The notes: generated by a model from the sequence alone, not told the origin. Numbered from the stretch's first letter, positions 7,927 through 17,341 are shown. The stretch is 64,000 nucleotides of DNA from Gammaproteobacteria bacterium (GCA_029882215.1 JAOULC010000001.1:62001-126000); one strand, 5' to 3'. Made by a program: numbers and translations.

Positions 7927-8703
7927 ATGAGCATCGAAGGTACCTGTATTTCCAGTCGTGACGACGAGTACGGCCCGGTTCAGGTCTATCAAAACCAAAC
8001 CAGCCGCATTCTGAGTTTTGACGGTTACGTAGAACAAAGCTGCATGAGACTTAATGAACCCAATGGCCTGGTTCATCGCTACACACAGGCCATGATGTCA
8101 GGCTTGTTTTTTCTGCCCCGATTCCGGGTAGCCACCATCATGGGTTTAGGGGCAGGCTCCATGGCGAAATGTTTACTCAGTAGTTTCGATGACATTGATA
8201 TTCATGCGGTAGAGTATCGACAGGAAGTGATTAATACGGCAAAAGATTTTTTTCATCTGCCGGATAATGAGAGGTTGCATTTGCACCTGGATGACGCTGT
8301 CATTTACATGAAAGGCAACAGTATAAAAAGCGATATTATTTTCTCAGACCTTTACAACACACACGGCATGGAACCGCGACAAATTCAGTTATCCTATTTG
8401 CGAAACTGTAAAAAGTCCCTCACCCAGCAAGGCGTACTGGTACTCAACCTTTGGCATCAGGATTTCAGGTCGGGCGCAGAAATTGAAGATTTATTATCTC
8501 ATGAGTTTGAAAACAGGTTACTCAGCTTTCCGGTAGAAGGCGGCAATACCATTGTGCTGGCCTTTAAGAACAATATTCCGTCAATAAAGAGAAAAGTTCT
8601 GCTGGAGAAAGGCAATCAACTGGAAGCAAAGATGAATATTCCGGTGGCGCGTTATGCAAAGCTACTGTGGAGTACACAGCAATATAAATTTGGCATAGAC
8701 TGA
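7927..8703 (+). CDS. spermidine-synthase-like methyltransferase-fold protein
   Basis: A 258-aa Rossmann-fold protein of the spermidine synthase superfamily. The nucleotide-binding motif IMGLGAGSMAK is at about 69-79, an acidic strand end at VEYRQEV, and IIFSDLYN lies at the catalytic strand. The N-terminal beta domain is short and the polyamine-site residues are not clearly conserved, so true putrescine aminopropyltransferase activity is doubtful. Many such proteins are annotated spermidine synthase-like without biochemical support. It follows the RR-rich protein by 18 bases and is probably co-transcribed with it. Confidence 0.7.
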   Translation: MSIEGTCISSRDDEYGPVQVYQNQTSRILSFDGYVEQSCMRLNEPNGLVHRYTQAMMSGLFFLPRFRVATIMGLGAGSMAKCLLSSFDDIDIHAVEYRQEVINTAKDFFHLPDNERLHLHLDDAVIYMKGNSIKSDIIFSDLYNTHGMEPRQIQLSYLRNCKKSLTQQGVLVLNLWHQDFRSGAEIEDLLSHEFENRLLSFPVEGGNTIVLAFKNNIPSIKRKVLLEKGNQLEAKMNIPVARYAKLLWSTQQYKFGID

Positions 8704-8802
8704 GATAATATTTTTTCAGACGTCTGTTTTTATCAATAAAAGCACTTCCAGTAGCAAGTCTTTAATCCCCTACAGGAAGTGTAGTACCGGCTGAAAAGAA
8801 CC

Positions 8803-9972
8803 TTACATCATATCTTCTTCACCTTCATCTTCGGTTTTTTTCATCAGGCTCAGTCCACCAAAATCATCCTCTTCTTTCTCAGCTTTGCCAGCGGCCTCTG
8901 GTGTTTTAACACCGTCACCCAGTTCAATTTTTAAGCGGACATTATTTTCAGAGTCGGCATTTTTGATCGCCATTTCTTTGCTGATACGCCCGGCATAAAA
9001 AAGTTTAAGCAACGCGCCATCAAAGGTTTGCATGCCTATATTTTCTGATTTTTCCATCACCTCTTTGATTTCCGCGACCTGGCCTTTCTTAATCAGATCA
9101 GCCACCATCGGTGTGCCAAGTAATATTTCTATCGCCGCACAACGCTTGTTGTCAACCGTCGGTATCAGACGCTGAGAGATGAATGCACGCAGGTTCAAAG
9201 ACAGATCATTTAATATTTGCTTGTGGCGTTCTTCAGGGAAGAAGTTAATAATACGATCGAGCGCCTGATTCGCATTATTTGCGTGTAATGTAGAAATAGC
9301 CAAATGACCTGTTTCAGCAAATGCCAGCGCATGCTCCATGGTTTCAGAGTCACGGATTTCACCGATCAGAATAACATCAGGTGCCTGTCTCAGGGTATTT
9401 TTCAGTGCATCCTCATAAGAATCGGTATCAACGCCTATTTCCCGCTGATTGACGATTGAGAGCTTATGCTGATGTACAAACTCAATCGGATCCTCAATGG
9501 TAATAATATGGCCTTTACTATTACTGTTTCGAAAGTCTAGCAAAGCGGCCAGCGAGGTTGATTTACCCGAGCCGGTGCCTCCCACAAACAGGATCAAACC
9601 GTTCTTTTTCATGATCATGGTCTTCAGCACATCCGGCAAACCAAGATCATTTAGATTAGGTATATCCGTTTTAATATTACGGATAACCATACTGATTTCA
9701 TTACGCTGCTTAAAAATATTAACCCTGAAGCGGCCTATTCCCGTTTCAGAAACAGCCATATTCATCTCAGGTTTGTGCTCAAAATCACTAATCTGCTCCT
9801 CACTCATTAGCTCATAAGCCAGCTTTTTAACCATACCCGGCGGCAGCGGCTGTTTGGCTAAGGGTTTGAGCTCACCATTAAATTTGGCGCTAGGTGGCGC
9901 ACCCGTACTGAGGTAAAGATCGGAGCCATCGTGCTTTGCTAAAACCTGAAGGTAATTTGTAATACTGCTCAT
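8803..9972 (-). CDS. pilU: type IV pilus retraction ATPase, PilU type
   Basis: Cytoplasmic hexameric ATPase of the PilT/PilU group that powers pilus retraction. The N-terminal PAS-like domain (1-105) is followed by a RecA-like core with Walker A GGTGSGKST at 131-139, an Asp box (IITIEDPIEFVH), Walker B (DVILIGEIRD) and a His box (GHLAISTLH). Length (389 aa) and the acidic C-terminal tail ending EDEGEEDMM fit PilU better than PilT. Classic pilT is not adjacent, although the two are often neighbours. The start is the ATG at 9972. In relatives PilU needs PilT to act, so pilT should be elsewhere. Confidence 0.88.
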   Translation of the reverse strand: MSSITNYLQVLAKHDGSDLYLSTGAPPSAKFNGELKPLAKQPLPPGMVKKLAYELMSEEQISDFEHKPEMNMAVSETGIGRFRVNIFKQRNEISMVIRNIKTDIPNLNDLGLPDVLKTMIMKKNGLILFVGGTGSGKSTSLAALLDFRNSNSKGHIITIEDPIEFVHQHKLSIVNQREIGVDTDSYEDALKNTLRQAPDVILIGEIRDSETMEHALAFAETGHLAISTLHANNANQALDRIINFFPEERHKQILNDLSLNLRAFISQRLIPTVDNKRCAAIEILLGTPMVADLIKKGQVAEIKEVMEKSENIGMQTFDGALLKLFYAGRISKEMAIKNADSENNVRLKIELGDGVKTPEAAGKAEKEEDDFGGLSLMKKTEDEGEEDMM

Positions 9973-10126
9973 TTAGATTAACTGCCCATAAATTTTATTA
10001 TTATTAGAGTTTAACTCAGATACCTGACGTTACCATATCAAAAGCTTACAATACTGTTACAGAAATGAGAAAATTCTTTGCCAATGCAAATACCTACTTT
10101 CTCAGTACCTTTATATTAGCAATAGT

Positions 10127-10135
10127 TGATATAAT
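10127..10135 (+). promoter_or_regulatory. extended -10 promoter for the 10171 gene
   Basis: TGA-TATAAT gives a consensus -10 with an upstream TG. Transcription would start near 10142, 29 bases before the ATG at 10171. The -35 region is poor, as is common for extended -10 promoters. Confidence 0.6.
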
Positions 10136-10170
10136 GGTACACCAATTCAATCTAATGCAAGGAATATCAC

Positions 10171-10407
10171 ATGCCATATTTTGTCTACCAGATTCAGGAA
10201 GGTGCAACTGACCTGATTAAAAACCTGGAAAAGCTTGCTGATTTTGAAACCTATAAAGACGCTAAAAACCGCGCTCGTGAGCTTCGTCCGTCATTAGTCA
10301 ACGATAAAACACAGGTTAAGGTTATTTTTGCTGACAACGCGCTACAGGCTGAAGAACTGCTGATGGAAAAACGCGATGAACCCATCATTGCCGAGTGGGA
10401 AAAATAG
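10171..10407 (+). CDS. conserved small protein, unknown
   Basis: A 78-aa soluble acidic protein beginning MPYFVYQI and ending PIIAEWEK. It has a beta-strand start followed by helices (YKDAKNRARELR and ALQAEELLMEK). An AAGGAA ribosome-binding site and a strong extended -10 upstream support expression. I recall similar short proteins in chemolithotrophic and methylotrophic gammaproteobacteria, without an assigned role. It is followed after 12 bases by another unknown gene and is probably co-transcribed. Confidence 0.68.
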   Translation: MPYFVYQIQEGATDLIKNLEKLADFETYKDAKNRARELRPSLVNDKTQVKVIFADNALQAEELLMEKRDEPIIAEWEK

Positions 10408-10419
10408 CACCATTTCAGC

Positions 10420-10869
10420 ATGGAAGAAAACGAATACCGCAGTGCTTATAAAAGCCTGAACCCACACAAATGTGTTTTTGAAAAAGCCATTAATTCCAGG
10501 CGCACACGCTGTGATGCATCAGAGCGTTTCAACCTTGCTGACCGCGAAGGCGTAGCCTGTGTCGATGGCTTACTGTTAAAACGCTGTGAGCAGTACCTGC
10601 AAACCACGAGAGAAAACGCCCGATTTTCCCTGCAATTAACCCGCGTACCCGGCCCTTTACCACATGCCAAGGAGATCAGAGTACAACTTGCCAGTGTGAT
10701 TGAGCTTAACCGTATACTGCAAGCCGACAGTACAGAAACCTTACCCAATATACGTGCATTAGTCGCCGCAGCGATTGCTGAATACGGCTCAATTGACGCC
10801 TTCCCCTATCCTCAGCTGACCAAAGCAATCAGCCAGTTTGAAAGCCGAAAAAAAAGGCAGAAAAAATAA
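10420..10869 (+). CDS. four-cysteine conserved hypothetical protein
   Basis: A 149-aa soluble protein whose first 60 residues contain cysteines at 18, 31, 47 and 56, embedded in conserved-looking context (HKCVFEKA, RRTRCDAS, GVACVDG, KRCEQYL). The rest is helical with a basic C-terminal tail (SRKKRQKK). The wide spacing is not a zinc-ribbon pattern, but could hold an Fe-S cluster or a disulfide network. It lies 12 bases after the 10171 gene, and a hairpin covers its stop codon. No function is assigned. Confidence 0.62.
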   Translation: MEENEYRSAYKSLNPHKCVFEKAINSRRTRCDASERFNLADREGVACVDGLLLKRCEQYLQTTRENARFSLQLTRVPGPLPHAKEIRVQLASVIELNRILQADSTETLPNIRALVAAAIAEYGSIDAFPYPQLTKAISQFESRKKRQKK

Positions 10870-10886
10870 GCCTGCCTTTACCTTTT
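10853..10886 (+). terminator. intrinsic terminator overlapping the end of the 10420 gene
   Basis: AAAGGCAG (10853-10860) pairs with CTGCCTTT (10872-10879) around an 11-base loop, and a short T-rich stretch follows. The stem overlaps the last codons of the gene. Confidence 0.5.
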
Positions 10887-10914
10887 AGTCTGATCTTAAA
10901 TAGCTGTTTAGCGA

Positions 10915-11190
10915 CTATTTATCTTTCTTAGCCGCATCAAAATTCACTACAACGGAAGAAGGGGGCTCATCGATAAAACGGGGACGAGCACTCTTATCAC
11001 GCCCAAGATCCTGTGCCAGTTCGGTCTCCCGTGCAACCACTAATCCCAGACACTCCCGTATTTCTAAAATAGTCTGTTCAGATAACGGGTGCTTTAACCC
11101 CGGGGCGGTATAGGTATCCTTCGCAACATTCGTCAAAACTTTTTTAACCATCTGAAGAACGCGCTCTTCTTTTGTAAGATCACTTGACAT
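10915..11190 (-). CDS. conserved small protein, unknown
   Basis: A 91-aa soluble protein beginning MSSDLTKEERVLQMVKKVL, with the segments KHPLSEQTILEIRECL and PRFIDEPPSSVVV. I recall close relatives in sulfur-oxidising gammaproteobacteria, where some databases label them as segregation-and-condensation-related without evidence. It is convergent with the four-cysteine gene. No domain was recognised. The frame is open throughout. Confidence 0.6.
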   Translation of the reverse strand: MSSDLTKEERVLQMVKKVLTNVAKDTYTAPGLKHPLSEQTILEIRECLGLVVARETELAQDLGRDKSARPRFIDEPPSSVVVNFDAAKKDK

Positions 11191-11402
11191 AAAAACCTCA
11201 TGGAATATGGGTGAATTGCAGCTCCAATGGCTATGTTTTTTCAGACCAGAACTGATTCAGATAAATTAAAATATAGAAAAAGATTATAGCATAAGGATAT
11301 TCTTAAATACTCTGCTATAGAATTCATTCAGCAATCGGTTTACTTCATGGTATAAATGCTTTATTAATAACATTAATAAAATTAAGTATTAGATCTATAG
11401 TA

Positions 11403-12977
11403 ATGAGACTTTTCACTCACGACAGTTCAAACAGCAAAGCGCTCATTATAACCGGTTTCTCTCTGGTCATCATTCTGATGATTCTGATTATCATTATCAG
11501 CGCAACCGAACTTGAGCATACCAGCCAGCAGATACACGAAATTATAGAGGTAAATAACTATAAAGAAAAATTAGTTGAGACCATGCATATCAGTGCATTC
11601 AAACGCGTATCCAGCATTCAGCGCATGGTTCTGTTAAGCGATGCTTTCGATCAGGATGATGAAGCCATGTTCATAGACGAACAGGGCAATGTTTTTACCC
11701 AGGCCAGACAGAAAATTGCAGCAGCAAAACTTAATGAGTCAGAAGTTAAATTACTAAAAGAACTCAGCCAGTTTACACGAGTCACCGTTCCAATCATCAG
11801 AAAAGCAGTTGACCTGACCCGTACAGGGAGAATTGAACGGGCAAAACTTCTCATTGAGAATGAATTAATCCCCGCTCAACTGCTTGTTTTCCATACCCTG
11901 AGCAGCCTGCAAGACATTCAGGAAAAAAATATCGACAGCGCTTTTCGTTCAATGCTGACAGCTCAGCGTTTTTCCCGTTATTACATGCTTGGTCTCGGGC
12001 TGGCAGCCGGTATTTTAAGTATCTTAATTGCCATACTGACTTACAAACGAGTTCAGCAGGCAGAAACACTGCTTTCTTATGAAAAAGAACGCGCACAGAT
12101 CACCTTACAAAATATTGTTGACGGTGTGATTACCACCAATGGTTACGGCTTAATTGATTTTATTAATCCAACCGCCTCCGCACTGACCGGCTGGCACCCG
12201 CATATTGCACTTGGACAACCTTTATTAACTGTACTGAATTTAAATGATTCGTTAATGAATAAGTGCTGCCACTCAGCGGAAGATGTACCGCATTGTCGTA
12301 ATAAAAATATGACCCTGTTAACACGCAGCAATAAAAAACTGGCCATTGAACTCAATGCCTCAAGCCTGCCATATGATGGCTTTCACAGTGGAGGTGTTGT
12401 CGTCACTTTTCAGGATGTCACCAAAGCCCGTGAACTCACACAAACTTTGAGTTTTCAGGCAACCCATGATCCGCTCACCGGCTTATACAATCGCATGGCC
12501 TTTGAAGAAAAACTCGAAAGCCGCATATCCGATTCACGTAACCAGAAACAATCTCATATCCTATGCTTCCTCGACCTTGACCACTTCAAACAAGTTAATG
12601 ACAGCGCAGGTCATGCAGCAGGAGATCAGTTGCTTATCCAGCTGGCTAACATATTCTCTAAGCATATCCGTAACAGTGATTTTTTAGCGCGAATGGGTGG
12701 TGATGAGTTCGCCATTATCCTGGAAAACTGCGACACCTATAAAGCCATTCATATTGTTGAAGGTATTCGTAAAGAAATAGACGAATACCGTTTTGAATGG
12801 TTAGGAAAAGAGTATCAGGTCGGCGTCAGTATTGGCCTCACTACGATCACAGCGGAAGCAGAAGACATCAACCAGTTACTGTCACAAGCCGATACTGCCT
12901 GCTATCTTGCAAAAAACAGCGGAAGAAATTTAATCAAGTTTTATACTGAGGCTACCGACACAGTCACAGCACTGTAA
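11403..12977 (+). CDS. membrane diguanylate cyclase (PAS-GGDEF)
   Basis: A 524-aa enzyme expected to make c-di-GMP from two GTP. Order: transmembrane helix about 13-32, a helical periplasmic sensor region about 35-190 (four-helix-bundle-like), a second transmembrane helix about 195-215, a PAS domain about 230-340, and a GGDEF domain about 360-520. The active-site loop is intact (GGDEF at 432-436), and an inhibitory RxxD site is at 423-426, exactly five residues upstream, so product inhibition is likely. It stands alone between convergent neighbours. The periplasmic signal is unknown. Confidence 0.92.
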   Translation: MRLFTHDSSNSKALIITGFSLVIILMILIIIISATELEHTSQQIHEIIEVNNYKEKLVETMHISAFKRVSSIQRMVLLSDAFDQDDEAMFIDEQGNVFTQARQKIAAAKLNESEVKLLKELSQFTRVTVPIIRKAVDLTRTGRIERAKLLIENELIPAQLLVFHTLSSLQDIQEKNIDSAFRSMLTAQRFSRYYMLGLGLAAGILSILIAILTYKRVQQAETLLSYEKERAQITLQNIVDGVITTNGYGLIDFINPTASALTGWHPHIALGQPLLTVLNLNDSLMNKCCHSAEDVPHCRNKNMTLLTRSNKKLAIELNASSLPYDGFHSGGVVVTFQDVTKARELTQTLSFQATHDPLTGLYNRMAFEEKLESRISDSRNQKQSHILCFLDLDHFKQVNDSAGHAAGDQLLIQLANIFSKHIRNSDFLARMGGDEFAIILENCDTYKAIHIVEGIRKEIDEYRFEWLGKEYQVGVSIGLTTITAEAEDINQLLSQADTACYLAKNSGRNLIKFYTEATDTVTAL

Positions 12978-13041
12978 AAGACTTAGAACAATATCACTAC
13001 TAATAGTCCTGAGACAAAAGCATAAAACACGTGCCTGCGCC

Positions 13042-13254
13042 TCAGGCATCCAGATCAGGAATTAACTGGTCCCTTAACTTTTCTATCGTGTCTTTAATCA
13101 TTAACTTACGTTTCTTTAAACGCTGCAGTTGCAGGCGGTCTATTGTTGGCACTTCGTGCAAATGAAAAATAACATCATCCAGATCCCTGTGTTCAAGCAT
13201 AAGCGCTTCAATTCGCCGCTGGACCTGCTCAGGATCAACCTGATAATTACTCAT
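13042..13254 (-). CDS. DUF465/YdcH-family small protein
   Basis: A 70-aa helical protein of the YdcH/DUF465 family. The pattern RIEALMLEHRDLDDVI followed by the basic helix LQRLKKRKLMIKDTIEKL is characteristic. I start it at the ATG at 13254 (MSNYQ), two bases after the stop of the rhodanese gene. It is last of an apparent msrB-rhodanese-DUF465 operon. Its function is unknown in the family; it is most likely a short coiled-coil cytoplasmic protein. Confidence 0.8.
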   Translation of the reverse strand: MSNYQVDPEQVQRRIEALMLEHRDLDDVIFHLHEVPTIDRLQLQRLKKRKLMIKDTIEKLRDQLIPDLDA

Positions 13255-13256
13255 AC

Positions 13257-13682
13257 TCAGCACTGCTCCCAGGGTAAGTTATTAAATCGCCAGCCACCGA
13301 CAGAACTGCGCTGATGACTGGCATCGAGTTCCCCCTCAAAACCCTCATCAACATGAAATACATTGCTTAAGCCGGCTTCCAGTAAAAAGTGCCCCGCTTG
13401 TCTGGAGCGTTTTCCACTCCGGCATATCAAAATAACCGCAGCACAACCTTCACTATCACCGTCATCACACACTGCACCACCCAGCAACAGTTTGCGAACT
13501 TCTGCTGCGAAATGCGGGTTAATCTCCCAGTCTGGTTCATCAATCCAGGGGATATGGATAGCACCAACAGGGTGTCCTACAAACAGGAACTCCATCGTCG
13601 ATCTGATATCAATCAGTATACTGCGTGGATTAGCCTGTAACATCTCATGGGCACGCTGTGATGATATTTCAAAGTCATCCAT
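13257..13682 (-). CDS. rhodanese-domain sulfurtransferase
   Basis: Single-domain rhodanese of 141 aa, expected to carry a persulfide on Cys87 in the active loop CRSGKRSR. The N-terminal ISSQRAHEML, ILIDIRS and GHPVGAIHIPW motifs are typical of the fold. A longer frame is open upstream but overlaps msrB. The ATG at 13682 has a strong GAGGT site nine bases before it, so I used that. It lies 13 bases after the msrB stop, suggesting a role in sulfur or redox homeostasis alongside methionine sulfoxide repair. An acidic insertion (DDGDSEG) precedes the active site. Confidence 0.85.
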   Translation of the reverse strand: MDDFEISSQRAHEMLQANPRSILIDIRSTMEFLFVGHPVGAIHIPWIDEPDWEINPHFAAEVRKLLLGGAVCDDGDSEGCAAVILICRSGKRSRQAGHFLLEAGLSNVFHVDEGFEGELDASHQRSSVGGWRFNNLPWEQC

Positions 13683-13695
13683 ACGATTTACCTCT

Positions 13696-14088
13696 TCATT
13701 CTTTTTCAAACTTAAGTGCGACTGAATTAATGCAATAACGTAAACCTGTGGGTTCGGGCCCGTCTTCAAAAACATGTCCCAGATGTGCATCACACTGACT
13801 ACACAGTACTTCAACCCGTACCATGCCGTGACTGGTATCTCTTATTTCTGTAATCGCCTGTTCACTGGCCGGAGCCCAGTAACTGGGCCAGCCGCTACCT
13901 GAATCATACTTTTCTGCCGAACTAAATAAGGCCTGATCACAACACACGCAGTGATAAACACCGGCTTCTTTGTGATTATAGTAGTTTCCACTGAAAGCAG
14001 GCTCGGTTCCGTGTTCCCGTGCAACACGATACTCTTCGGCGCTTAAGGCCTGCTTCCACTGTTCAGCTGTCTTTTCTATTTTACTCAT
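13696..14088 (-). CDS. msrB: peptide-methionine (R)-S-oxide reductase MsrB
   Basis: Repairs methionine-R-sulfoxide in proteins. In 130 aa it shows the zinc-binding CxxC pairs at 47/50 and 96/99, the GSGWPSY motif, and the catalytic RYCINS motif with Cys119. The start is the ATG at 14088 ([11 protein letters not shown]); upstream in-frame codons add an unrelated extension. It is the first gene of a unit with the rhodanese and DUF465 genes. No msrA is adjacent. Confidence 0.93.
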   Translation of the reverse strand: MSKIEKTAEQWKQALSAEEYRVAREHGTEPAFSGNYYNHKEAGVYHCVCCDQALFSSAEKYDSGSGWPSYWAPASEQAITEIRDTSHGMVRVEVLCSQCDAHLGHVFEDGPEPTGLRYCINSVALKFEKE

Positions 14089-14211
14089 TCTGATACCTAC
14101 CGTCAGTCTGTCATCGCGCAGCGTCTTAAAGGCTATCATGCCACGATTAAAAGAGCCGTTACTCACTTTTATTAACGACTATAGAGCCAAGCAAATACTC
14201 TCAGTGCAGCC

Positions 14212-16125
14212 TTATTCTTCCTGCTCAAGTGACAGCATCAGCATTTCAAGCTGTTCAGATACCGCCATCCACTGTTCTTCTTCCAGCTCGAGCTTTTTCT
14301 CTACTTCAGCCTGCTCTTTGAGTAATGCCGTTAAGCGTGCTTTGTTCCCTTCAAGATAACAGTCTTCAGTTGACAATTCAGCATGGATTTTTTGTTTTTT
14401 AGCATTTAATTCGTCCATCGATTTATCGAGTTGCTTAATTTCTTTAGTTAATGGCTGTAATTGCTTGCGTAACTCAGCCTTTTGCTGCCTTGCTTCTTTA
14501 CGGTTTTGCGTGACATTGCTTTTGCTGCTGTCAGATGCACTACTAAGCTGGTCTGCTTTCCAGTCTTTCAGCGCCTGACGGTAATCATCAAGATCACCTT
14601 TAAAGAGCTCACATTTGCCATCTTGTACCAGATAAAAACGGTCAGTTACCGCATTGAGCAAGTAACGATCATGAGAGACCACAATCAATGCACCGGCAAA
14701 ATCCTGTATTGCCGAGACCAGTGCAAAGCGCATCTCAATATCCAGGTGGTTGGTTGGCTCATCCAGTATTAACAAATTGGGTTTCTGATAAACAATCAAA
14801 GCCAGCGCCAGACGGGATTTTTCACCACCGGAAAAAACCTTTACCGGTTTAGAACAATGGTCTGCGTTAAAACCAAAACTGCCTAAGAAATCCCGTATGG
14901 TTTGTTCGGATTCAGCTTTATTGAGCTGTTGCACATGGTAAATAGCATTTTCATCCAGCCGTAATTGTTCCAGCTGGTGCTGGGCAAAGTAGCCGATTTT
15001 TAAACTCGGTGAGCGAAACACATCACCTTTAAAGGCTTGCAGTTCCCCGGCCAGTAATTTCATTAAGGTCGACTTACCCGCGCCATTATGCCCCAGAATA
15101 CCGATCCGATCGTCCGGCACCAGATTGAATGTCAGATCACTGACGATAGTCGTCTCGCCATAACCAATATCAGCCTCTTCAACCTTGATCAGCGGATCGG
15201 GCACTTTATCCGGCTGTTTAAAGACAAAGGTGAACGGTGAGTCAACATGCGCCGCACCAATCAGCTCCATTTTTTCCAGCGCTTTGACACGGCTTTGGGC
15301 CTGCTTGGCTTTGCTGGCCTTGGCTTTAAAACGCGTAATAAAACTTTGAATATGTTTGACTTCGCGCTGTTGTTTTTCATAGGCCGACTGCTGCTGGGCT
15401 AATTTTTCTGCCCGCATTTTTTCAAACGCGGAATAATTGCCGGTGTAATAACTCAGCTGTTTATTTTCTATATGGATGATATGACCACAAATTTTATCGA
15501 GAAAATCACGGTCATGAGAAATCAGCATCAGCGTGCCGTCATAACCCATTAACCAGTCTTCCAGCCAGAGCACTGCATCGAGATCCAGATGGTTGGTTGG
15601 CTCATCGAGTAGCAATAAGTCGGAGCGGCACATCAGAGCCTGCGCCAGATTAAGACGCATTCGCCAGCCGCCGGAAAAGCTGTTGACCGCATTCGACTGC
15701 CGCTCCACTTCAAAACCCAGCCCCTGCAATAACTGAGCGGCCCTGACGCGCGCATTATAACCATCAATCGCTTCCAGCTTTGCATAGAGCTGACCCAGCC
15801 GCTCATTCTCATCAGCCATCACGGCTTTTTCAATCTCGGCCTCTATTGAGCGCAGCTCAACATCTCCATCCAGGACATAATCAATCGCCGCCACAGCCGA
15901 ATCCGGCGTGTGCTGTAAAACCGTAGCAATGGCTGTGTTCGGTGGGATCGATAAGTCTCCGGCTTCAACTTCCAGCTTACCCATCATCATCGCAAACAGA
16001 CTGGATTTGCCGCTGCCATTACGGCCAACCACACCTACCCGGTAGCCACGATGGATCTGGAAGCTGGCATTTTCAAATAAAAGCAGGTTACTGCGGTAAC
16101 AACTGGCTGCGGTGAGTGAATACAT
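14212..16125 (-). CDS. yheS: ABC-F family ATPase YheS
   Basis: Soluble twin-ATPase ABC-F protein of 637 aa, the same length as E. coli YheS. Walker A motifs are GRNGSGKSS (34-42) and GHNGAGKST in the second half. Signature motifs are FSGGWRMRLNLAQALM and FSGGEKSRLALALI, each followed by a LLLDEPTNHLD-type Walker B. A basic linker with repeated Lys/Gln separates the two cassettes, and a long coiled coil forms the C-terminus (about 540-637). ABC-F proteins bind the ribosomal E site and affect translation; the exact role of YheS is less settled. It is monocistronic here. Confidence 0.92.
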   Translation of the reverse strand: MYSLTAASCYRSNLLLFENASFQIHRGYRVGVVGRNGSGKSSLFAMMMGKLEVEAGDLSIPPNTAIATVLQHTPDSAVAAIDYVLDGDVELRSIEAEIEKAVMADENERLGQLYAKLEAIDGYNARVRAAQLLQGLGFEVERQSNAVNSFSGGWRMRLNLAQALMCRSDLLLLDEPTNHLDLDAVLWLEDWLMGYDGTLMLISHDRDFLDKICGHIIHIENKQLSYYTGNYSAFEKMRAEKLAQQQSAYEKQQREVKHIQSFITRFKAKASKAKQAQSRVKALEKMELIGAAHVDSPFTFVFKQPDKVPDPLIKVEEADIGYGETTIVSDLTFNLVPDDRIGILGHNGAGKSTLMKLLAGELQAFKGDVFRSPSLKIGYFAQHQLEQLRLDENAIYHVQQLNKAESEQTIRDFLGSFGFNADHCSKPVKVFSGGEKSRLALALIVYQKPNLLILDEPTNHLDIEMRFALVSAIQDFAGALIVVSHDRYLLNAVTDRFYLVQDGKCELFKGDLDDYRQALKDWKADQLSSASDSSKSNVTQNRKEARQQKAELRKQLQPLTKEIKQLDKSMDELNAKKQKIHAELSTEDCYLEGNKARLTALLKEQAEVEKKLELEEEQWMAVSEQLEMLMLSLEQEE

Positions 16126-16408
16126 TAAATTTTTCTAGACCTGTGTATAAAAGTCGCATTATATAAGGAATATCCTTATTGATATATGCCATAAGCTTCA
16201 AATACCCCCCCCTTAGACAAGGGATATTTCATTAACCGGCAATATGATATTCTTTTACTTATTAAGGTTATTCAACATAGGGCTGCAAAACTATAACAAG
16301 CGAGCCTTTAACCATTAGGCGGTCAGTATTTCTGTGTTCAAGGAAGGAGCACAGCGTAATTAATAAGGAGCATTAATTCAATCATGCAATTAGGTATAAC
16401 AGAGTTCG
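16126..16408. other. intergenic region between divergent genes
   Basis: This 283-base AT-rich interval separates yheS from the 16409 gene. It contains a run of eight C (16205-16212) and, near its right end, two Shine-Dalgarno-like AAGGAG sequences. A 30-codon frame from the ATG at 16384 overlaps the 16409 gene out of phase; I do not call it a gene. No hairpin or operator was obvious. Confidence 0.3.
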
Positions 16409-17323
16409 ATGAACCTTATCAGCAGTATCAACAAAAAGAACATCGTATTTTCAGTCATTGCGATCATCGGCTTTAGCTCTTTTCTTATTTCAAAAAGTAA
16501 TAACAACCAGGCTGACAGGACTACAAACCCGACCGTAACTGCTCGGGATAATCAGTCAACTCCATCACACTTCGATTCAAGCCGTCCGACAGAGTTATTG
16601 CAAGCTGAAATTAAGCCAACGGATACAGGAGAAACTGAGCTTCTATCTCAGAACAGTCACTCTTCACACACAGATCAACACGAAGCAGAAAGCTCTGAGG
16701 TACAACTCAGAGAAGAAGAACTGGCAAAAAGCCAGCAATGCCATGACTCAAATATTGATGAAGTGGGTTATATCACCGAAGCCTACAATCAAAACACCCT
16801 GGACAGTCACTCTGCCATTCAGCAAATCCTCCACCAGATGCAAACCTGTAACCGTTCTCAGGTGGCCAGCATTGTACAAAAAATATTTAATGATTCCGAT
16901 GATGCGACACACTCTATGGCTTTGTTACTGGATTTATTACCCCAGATGGATCGTGCACTACCCGTCATCAGCGCCATCAAGCAGCAAAGCTTTAGCAGCG
17001 ATCAAATGAAAGACCTTATTGCGCTGACTAAAGACCAGCCAACAGGCATCAAAGCTGCGTTAATACCCAGCATTGTAAAAAATGACAACCTGGAAGATTT
17101 TTTATCATTAACACAACAGGATAATTTTTTTAATAGTATGGAGCAGCGTACTGGTAGTTATCCTTCTGCTGACCAGGCCAGCAATATGATTCAGAGTTTC
17201 ATCATATCCGAACGACATAATATTAAAACAGAAGGAGACATTTATAATTATTTACTCAGCAACAACCCAAACCCTGCAACACTTCAGCAATTAACAAAAA
17301 TAGCTTTTACTCAAAACCCATAA
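16409..17323 (+). CDS. membrane-anchored periplasmic protein, unknown
   Basis: A 304-aa protein with one N-terminal signal anchor (about 9-27), then a Ser/Thr/Glu/Gln-rich low-complexity linker (about 30-108), then a helical C-terminal domain with two cysteines near its start. No family was recognised. The gene ends 18 bases before the GlyGly-CTERM-like protein gene, which makes an operon likely, and the shared terminator follows at 17923. It may help export, process or bind its neighbour; that is inference from position only. The start at 16409 has a weak ribosome-binding site. Confidence 0.6.
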   Translation: MNLISSINKKNIVFSVIAIIGFSSFLISKSNNNQADRTTNPTVTARDNQSTPSHFDSSRPTELLQAEIKPTDTGETELLSQNSHSSHTDQHEAESSEVQLREEELAKSQQCHDSNIDEVGYITEAYNQNTLDSHSAIQQILHQMQTCNRSQVASIVQKIFNDSDDATHSMALLLDLLPQMDRALPVISAIKQQSFSSDQMKDLIALTKDQPTGIKAALIPSIVKNDNLEDFLSLTQQDNFFNSMEQRTGSYPSADQASNMIQSFIISERHNIKTEGDIYNYLLSNNPNPATLQQLTKIAFTQNP

Positions 17324-17341
17324 TATAAAAGGAAGAAAACC

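Noticed and set aside
8731-8780. Inverted repeat CACTTCC/GGAAGTG between the spermidine-synthase-like gene and pilU
   Set aside because: Only seven pairs with a long loop and no T tract; likely chance.
13683-13814. N-terminal extension of the rhodanese gene to 13814
   Set aside because: The extension overlaps the 3' end of msrB, and the ATG at 13682 has a strong GAGGT site.
16205-16212. Run of eight C as a phase-variable tract
   Set aside because: It lies about 200 bases from either start codon, not inside a gene or between promoter elements that could be recognised.
16384-16476. 30-codon frame overlapping the 16409 gene as a leader peptide
   Set aside because: Its Shine-Dalgarno is 14 bases away, it overlaps the larger frame, and it has no attenuator structure after it.
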